DNA from: Antennarius striatus
Lineage: Eukaryota > Chordata > Actinopteri > Lophiiformes > Antennariidae
DNA length: 64,000 bases
Direction of reading: 5' to 3'
Assembly: GCF_040054535.1 (NCBI RefSeq)
Contig: NC_090785.1
Span: 9,922,501-9,986,500 of the forward strand
The translations under genes were made by a program, and so were the position numbers. Of the stretch, positions 59,001-64,000 are shown piece after piece. The notes under the pieces were generated by a model. The model searched no databases. It saw only the letters and a list, made by a program, of their open reading frames with translations, and was not told the DNA's origin. Each line of letters opens with the position of its first letter. Position 1 is the first letter of the stretch.

Positions 59001-61980
59001 TTTACTTCTTCATATTACAACTTTATATTTTTTTTAAAAAGGATTAATTTAGAGACAAGCCATTAATAAACTTGAATCATAAGTGTGAGCTTTAGAAAGG
59101 CCAAACAAGACAACAGCAAATTGTTTTAAGAACTTGTGCCAAACTAGATGTGACACAAGACCTCTACAATTTCAAAATGACATGCTACTGTTCAGCCATG
59201 TGCTATTTGACTGGTGATGTTATTTGTGTCTCACCATCAAACTGGGCCATCTTTTCACACAGCTTAACCTCTCCAAGGATAGCTTTAAACTGGGGCTGGT
59301 TGATGCAGGTGAGGAACCAGCGGGTCACATTGGGGTAAGGCTGGCGGAAGGAAGGCTCGAGGACCTGCAGGGGACACAGAGGTATTAATGGACTTTTGGA
59401 TGTAATCCTTCAATTATAAGGAGATCAAGTATTACTATTAAAGAGCCGAGTATACTTTTTTTTTTCTTTGACTGATATCAACACCTTGCATGTGTATATC
59501 AAACCTGTTTGTAGAGCCAGAGCATGGAGCAGGCCACAGTGATGTCAGCAAGGCTGACCCTCTCTCCCACCAGGAAGGTGCGTGTGTTCAGATGTTGGTT
59601 CAGCACTGCAAGGGCCTTCTTCACATCCTCCTTTGCCTGCTCTGTAGCCTGGACCGAAACAGTCAAAAGAACATAAGACTACACAATACACTCTACAAGA
59701 TGGTCAGATACCAGGTCTCAGCTAGAGGGTGTTGCACGGTGGCTGGCTAATAACATACATCAGAGCTTCGCCAAAATTAACAAAAAATTATACTTTCAAG
59801 CACTTGACTTTGCCAAAAAAAGAGAGCTGTAAACCTGCTTGTTGAAATGCATAATTCCCAGAGTGGGGAAGACCCATGCGCTGGCTGGAGGGATGATCTC
59901 TGAGTCAGCAAAGCTCACCCACTGCAGAACCTGGGCTGCAGCTTGGGGAGTGGCACCACGCAGGTCATCATTGCTCACTGTAGTTAAAAAGAAACTGTTT
60001 TAAGCTATTTCTTCTCATGCTACCTTCATACATTTGATATTTTGTCTGATAAGAAAAAAATAACACAATATGTAGAAGACGGTCCCCAACATTATGATTG
60101 TGTTAGCTGGGGAAACACTACTGCCTCAAAATTGGAAAATAGTAATGATGAGAGGCGTTTCACATATGCTTACACAGAGCAACACGTGCATTTTATGCTG
60201 ATAACTGAGGTTATAGTTATGAAATTCCCTGAAATAATGTGATTATTTTAGGGCCACATCACCCACCACTATCTTAGACTACATATTCTTGAAAGAAAAT
60301 TTCTTCATATTATCCCTTGAAAATGTAAATCTACAATGTAAATTTATAATGAATGCATTCATTTTCTGAATTAAAAAAAAACTACAGAAATTTTGTTTAA
60401 TCATTCAGTAGATTTATATTATTTAAATGTACCCACAGCATGAACCAGCCTTTTACTCACAAACAGAGATGACTGGGATGAATGTGGTCTCAAATTTCTT
60501 TTCCCCTATCAGATTAAGACATTGTGCCATGATGGGACACTGCCTTGCCCAATGACAGGGGAATAATTTTTCCTCAAATGGGAAGTGTTAACAAAGAAAG
60601 TGTTACTTAATGGCAATTTAAGTAGTTTGGGATGACCATTTTAAAATGACGTGCTACATAGGCATACACTATTTACGCTCAAGCTAAATATTTCAATAAT
60701 GAGCGCAAACTTACAGTAGTGAGCAATGGCATTACTCTCAAACAGACAGAAGCCGTCATCTCCCTGGTAGGCAGGAACCTGCAATCAATAGCAAAATTCA
60801 GAAAACAGCATGTTAAATCATAATTAACATTCAAGTCAAATAGTGTGATGTAAAATCCAAGAACTCCCCAAAGACCGAATAACACTTCATACAAAGCAGT
60901 CCCACATAATCTGTTCAACCACTCCCACTAACCTTGCCCAGAGGGAAATTGTTTAGGAAGGCAGGAGTCCGATTTGTCTGCCCGAAGGTGAAGGCAGGGG
61001 GGTTACTGGCAAGTTTGAGGTTTGCCCCACTGTACTGTGCGGCAATCTGGGCCTTAAAGGCACGCCAGTTCTCTGGATAAGTGTACAGAGTCTGGAAAGA
61101 AGGGAGACAATGCAATTGTTTATCAATCATTACCTCTATATATACACTTTTAACATATCAAATTGTAAATTTCCCAGTTTGGGATCAATAAATGTGTGTG
61201 TGTGTGTGTGTGTGTCTTGGTATTACATTTAACGTTAGGTGGTGGCTCATTAAAGTGAGTCATTCATTTGGCTCTACAGTGTAGATCTGCATCATATTAG
61301 ATATATATTGTTATACCCGGTAAGAAAAAGCATTGTGATACACAGTGAGCAAGTACTATGCTGGCCCTTGCAATACTTTAGATTTCCGATGTTAGCAAAG
61401 ATTGATGCCATTTACATCAAGATGCTCCACCAGTGGGAAATGGAGATTTTAAAGCCTATGTTCTACCATGGATAAATATTCCTGGGTAGAAAAGTACGAA
61501 TAAAATTTAAAGCATTTCACGTGGCGTTTAGCTTTCCTTACTTACATGCTAACTAACCTTAACGTTAGCTGTCACCACTAACAATAACCTTATTGCTGTC
61601 AATTGACACGAGTTACCCTTTGGACTACATAACGTCAATTGAAGTACAGGCATTTTGCAAAAATCATGAAATAAGTTTCCATCCAACTTGGAAATGGTAA
61701 AAAGGTAACGTGGCACGATCCCGGAGCCTCACCATGGACAGGCGGAATTCAACGGTTGCTACGTCAGGGTAGCCAGAACTCACGTCAATTCGAGTGCACT
61801 ATGAATTAAAATCTTCAAAAATGAAATAAAAGACAGCTATCTAAAAGCCCGATTGCATTACTTAGCAACAAAAGTATTCAACAGAAGTGCAGATGGCCAT
61901 GATATTCAACGGAACAGCGTGAAAGTCATAGAACGCACTAAAACTAGTGTTCTCTCCATCTTACTTACCCCTGCCGCCAT
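56033..61980 (-). CDS. eef1g: Elongation factor 1-gamma (eEF1B gamma subunit)
   Basis: Structural subunit of the eEF1B complex that recharges eEF1A with GTP during cytoplasmic translation. Ten exons (minus): 61980-61969, 61091-60933, 60778-60715, 59977-59835, 59648-59505, 59364-59235, 58768-58561, 57700-57528, 56976-56852, 56191-56033. All introns are GT-AG and phases close exactly, giving 438 residues (human 437). The start is [21 protein letters not shown], split after four codons. Domains: GST-like N part about 1-82 ([23 protein letters not shown]), GST-like C part about 88-215 ([36 protein letters not shown]), a Lys/Glu/Pro-rich linker ending [20 protein letters not shown], and the conserved C-terminal domain ([61 protein letters not shown] end). 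Three introns carry snoRNA-like sequences. Confidence 0.98.
56385..56525 (-). ncRNA. H/ACA snoRNA candidate, copy 1 (eef1g intron 9)
   Basis: About 141 nt on the host strand. Hairpin 1 closes with CCCCTGTCA pairing TGACAGGGG. The hinge has AGATAA (56458-56463, ANANNA). Hairpin 2 spans CCATG...CAATGGG with an inner CCAGTC/GGCTGG stem. It ends GCACAAAT with ACA at 56388-56390, exactly three bases from the end. Homologous to the copies at 58179 and 60425. It lies well inside the intron, as required for splicing-dependent release. Confidence 0.82.
57027..57450 (+). mobile_element. Tigger-like MITE in eef1g intron 8, interrupted
   Basis: The left part ('cgcggttaatacgttccag', 'atttatggtaatttaaatc') matches family B from its TA-flanked start at 57027 to about 57140. 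The next family B block ('actgatattaaaccacc') resumes only near 57409. So about 250 bp of other sequence is inserted, or the element has diverged. The right end is eroded. Confidence 0.65.
58179..58318 (-). ncRNA. H/ACA snoRNA candidate, copy 2 (eef1g intron 7)
   Basis: About 140 nt. Hairpin 1: outer stem CCCTGTCA/TGACAGGG, then a pocket (TTGGGC and AATC), an inner AAGGC/GTCTT stem and an apical GTGTC/GGCAC stem. From the pocket to the hinge AGAGAA (58252-58257) is 14 nt, the usual guide spacing. Hairpin 2 has CCATA/TGTGG and CCAGTC/GGCTGG stems around a second pocket. It ends GCACAAAC with ACA at 58182-58184, three bases from the end. Confidence 0.85.
60425..60563 (-). ncRNA. H/ACA snoRNA candidate, copy 3 (eef1g intron 3)
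   Basis: About 139 nt, same layout. Hairpin 1 closes CCCCTGTCA with TGATAGGGG, which contains one G-T wobble in place of G-C, so pairing is kept. The hinge is AAAAGA (60497-60502). It ends GTACATTT with ACA at 60428-60430, three bases from the end. The loop sequence differs from copies 1 and 2 while the stems are kept. Confidence 0.82.
61165..61215 (+). repeat. LINE 3' end remnant with (GT)n tail in eef1g intron 1
   Basis: 'aaatttcccagtttgggatc' followed by 'aataaat' is the common fish LINE 3' terminus, here followed by about 12 GT units. Only some 35 bases of the element remain. Confidence 0.55.
61216..61968 (-). other. eef1g intron 1, remainder
   Basis: Intronic DNA between the LINE remnant and exon 1. 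I see no snoRNA-like or other conserved feature here. Confidence 0.6.
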
Positions 61981-61989
61981 CTTCAGGAC

Positions 61990-62028
61990 GAGAGAAAGGA
62001 GGAACGACAGCGTGGTGACGTATTTACA
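61990..62028 (-). promoter_or_regulatory. eef1g: eef1g core promoter with 5'-TOP start
   Basis: On the minus strand a TATA-like TGTAAATA (62028-62021) overlaps a CRE-like TACGTCA (62022-62016). About 25 bases further on is an unbroken pyrimidine tract, CCTCCTTTCTCTC (62002-61990), only ten bases before the ATG. A start at one of its cytosines would give a 5'-TOP mRNA, as known for eEF1 subunits, so translation would respond to mTOR signalling (inference from the family). The surrounding 60 bases are CpG-rich. Confidence 0.7.
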
Positions 62029-62089
62029 GGGGCTCGACGTACGCGCACCCTTTCAGCGTGCGCGTTCATGTTTTGCTTTAATTTTTTTA

Positions 62090-62890
62090 CATCCCGCGAA
62101 GAGGTGATGTACTGTAACTCAATGTTTGTGTGTTCATCCGTCCGTCCAGCAAAATATCTTCACAACCGTTGCAGATAGAAACATGAAACAAAAAGCACAT
62201 TATTCGGGCATCAAAGGGGATGACCTTGAACTTGAGAAAACTAAGTCAAGGTCAAATTTCAACTTTTGTACATTTTTTTGCACATACAGTGCACTTTTGT
62301 TCTTTGCAGTTAAAACGTTCCAGGAACCACACGCAGTTAATGAATTCTGCGATAGAGCAACAAACTATCTTATTCACGGTAATTTAAGCGTTTATGACCC
62401 TCCCAATAGTGATATTAAACCACCTTCTATCTTCTTCTACCTTTTCCCACACTCAACTGTTTAAAGCACTTTTATGTCTCACGTAAATCCGAGACTCACG
62501 GAACCCAGCGCACTTCCGGATGCTGTCAGCCAATAGAATTGCGCGTATGGCATCACGTGACTGCCAACTAAAAATCCGCAATGAGATGTTGCGAGCTTTG
62601 ATGCGCGAATGCGCAAGGACGCACTGTATCTCGGGAACCGGATAAGATAGAAAGACAAAACAAAAAGCGTTATACTCAGGAAGGCAAGGGGATGAAAATT
62701 ACATAACAACCTTGACCTTGAAAAACTAGGTTAAGATAAAATTTTCACTTTTATAACTTTTTAGGTACACACCTCGGAAACCTGATAAGATATAATCACA
62801 AAACAAAAAGCAACATTTTCAGAAGGCCAGAGGCACAAAAATATGATGTTGCGGGATGTTGCAGTCTCTGACTGCTTTGTTACATTTGAA
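62090..62890 (-). repeat. Dispersed repeat family A, inverted copy with tandem units, split by a MITE
   Basis: Begins 'catcccgcgaagaggtgatg', then 'caaccgttgcagatag', 'gatgaccttgaacttgag' and 'caaatttcaacttttgtac', and resumes after the MITE with 'ctcgggaaccggataagata'. A second and third unit of the same roughly 130-150-base module follow ('cggaaacctgataagatata' and so on) to 'gcagtctctgactgc'. This copy therefore shows family A is internally repetitive. Confidence 0.8.
62287..62626 (+). mobile_element. Tigger-like MITE inserted inside family A
   Basis: 340 bp bounded by TA at 62285-62286 and 62627-62628, with ends CAGTGCACTT and GACGCACTG (inverted CAGTGCGTC). Internal blocks match 39661-40031. 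Removing the element and one TA restores a 43-base stretch that aligns without gaps to the next family A unit at 62745-62787. That defines the insertion exactly. Confidence 0.88.
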
Positions 62891-63019
62891 AGCGATGCCT
62901 TGACAAGCAAAGCTGATTTTTAACTATTAAGTTAATTTGCTCACAAAGGGGCACAACCCTGTGATAAAATACTTCTCGAAAACAAATTTGAATCAGAAAA
63001 ATGATACAAATTTATAAGA

Positions 63020-63399
63020 ACAATTTCAAAAAAATATTTTATTACCATGAACAGACAAAAAAAACATTGTCACTTATAAGTTACAAATTCTACCTGAAAC
63101 AGTCAATAATCATTGGTGTACATTTCATACTATTTCTAACTAAATCAAATCAGCTTTCTGATGGTTTTGATATTTAATGAAGCTTATTAATAATTAATAA
63201 ACAATTATTAATTATTATTAATAATAACTAATATAACAGAACAACTAAGCAAAAAATATTATAAAATAATGTAGGTTAGGGGTTTCACCAACTGTCACTA
63301 TATGGTATACACCGGTACAGACAAAATGTTCATTTCAATACAGGAAAAACAACAATGCTATTACATGTCCCATTGGAAATGTGTGCCATCTTGGGAGAA
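63020..63399 (-). other. polr2g: polr2g 3' UTR
   Basis: AT-rich sequence after the polr2g stop codon. AATAAA on the minus strand at 63038-63043 is a plausible poly(A) signal about 360 bases downstream of the stop, giving cleavage near 63020. Confidence 0.65.
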
Positions 63400-63645
63400 T
63401 CAGCTCACAAGACCTGGAAACAAGAAGGTACAATGATCGGTCACAAACACAAGGTAATGCATTTTAGTTATTCTAGTCATACACAATTAAAATAAACTTA
63501 AAGCGCTACGAAACCCAGAGCAATAAATAACCTATGTCGTGCATGGCATTATATCAGTTCATGCCCAGCTAACAGATAAACCTAATATAATAATTTTCAA
63601 TTAATACTTACCAAGATAATCATCCATGAGAGACCCAATGGCAAA
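63400..63645 (-). CDS. polr2g: RNA polymerase II subunit RPB7, last two exons (partial)
   Basis: RPB7 pairs with RPB4 to form the stalk of RNA polymerase II and contacts nascent RNA. Exon 63645-63612 (acceptor CTTTTTCAG, donor GTAAGT) encodes FAIGSLMDDYL plus one base. Exon 63413-63400 (acceptor TTGTTTCCAG) completes G-L-V-S and a TGA. Together they read FAIGSLMDDYLGLVS, the C-terminal signature of vertebrate RPB7. The phase (one base carried) matches across the intron 63414-63611. The preceding about 157 residues lie beyond the window; the intron at 63646 onward holds an RTE fragment. Confidence 0.93.
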
Positions 63646-63669
63646 CTGAAAAAGAAGAAAAGCCCATTT

Positions 63670-64000
63670 TTTAATTTCATATTAATTACCATACAGGGAC
63701 TATGATGTTTGCAGATGACATTGTGATCTGTAGTGAGAGCAGGGAACAGGTGGAGGAGAAACTAGAGAGGTGGAGTGACGAGTAAGGATAGGGTTAGGAA
63801 TGACTACATCAAAGGGACAGCACATGTTAGAGGTTTTGGAGATAAAGTCAGAAAGAATAGACTGAGACGGAGGAGAGAAAGTGAACATATTGGTAGAAGG
63901 ATGCTGAGTTTTGAAGTGCCAGGCAGGAGGCCTAGAGGAAGACCAAAGAGGAGGTTTATGGATGTAGTGAAAGAGGACATGAAGGTAGTTGGTGTGAGAG
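63670..64000 (+). mobile_element. RTE/BovB-type LINE fragment, runs off window
   Basis: It starts in the reverse transcriptase with the catalytic box (MMFADDIVICSESREQVEEK) near 63700-63770. It then jumps by an internal deletion to the C-terminal part ('tagggttaggaatgactac', GRPRGRPKRRFMDVV-like end at 63920-63975), which matches 35095-35315. It sits in the last intron region of polr2g, antisense to the gene, and continues past 64000. Confidence 0.85.

Overview
The window looks like teleost fish nuclear DNA. It has spliced vertebrate genes with GT-AG introns, long CA/GT, GATA and TA microsatellites, and a mix of repeats common in fish: a jockey-superfamily LINE with a GATA tail, RTE-type LINE fragments, a deleted Tc1 element and TA-flanked miniature transposons. 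Three protein-coding genes are recognised, all on the minus strand and in a row: ahnak (coding 9022-33423, with probable 5' UTR exons further upstream), eef1g (coding 56033-61980) and the last two exons of polr2g (63400-63645, running off the right edge). The human orthologues of all three lie in 11q12.3, with AHNAK and EEF1G adjacent and in the same orientation, so this is a conserved vertebrate block.

Layout. 1-9000 is repeat-rich intergenic DNA: three copies of an unnamed repeat (family A), a nearly intact LINE with two nonsense codons between two GATA arrays, and a Tigger-like MITE. 9022-33423 holds the ahnak coding region. One exon of 23.7 kb encodes almost the whole protein (about 8,025 residues predicted), preceded by two small exons that encode the PDZ-like N terminus. 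The giant exon contains three zones of higher-order tandem repeats with periods of 984, about 2358 and exactly 1188 bp. 33.4-55.6 kb is the ahnak upstream region. It has good splice-site-bounded UTR exon candidates at 33637-33695 and 37621-37678, weaker ones at 44148-44528, 50159-50292 and 53431, one plus-strand exon candidate at 51334-51484, and scattered RTE, Tc1, SINE and MITE insertions. 55.8-62.0 kb is the ten-exon eef1g gene with a TATA-like/CRE/5'-TOP promoter. 62.1-62.9 kb has a MITE inserted inside a family A repeat. 63.0-64.0 kb is the 3' end of polr2g, with an RTE fragment in its intron.

The best find beyond the protein genes is a set of three related, roughly 140-nt sequences on the minus strand, one in each of three eef1g introns. 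Each has the hallmarks of an H/ACA box snoRNA: two hairpins, an ANANNA hinge, and an ACA three bases from the end. This fits eef1g, a 5'-TOP translation gene, being a multi-copy snoRNA host.

The genes do different jobs: a giant membrane/cytoskeletal scaffold (AHNAK), a subunit of the eEF1B nucleotide-exchange complex (EEF1G), and the RPB7 subunit of RNA polymerase II (POLR2G). Nothing seen suggests a shared pathway; their linkage is best read as inherited synteny.
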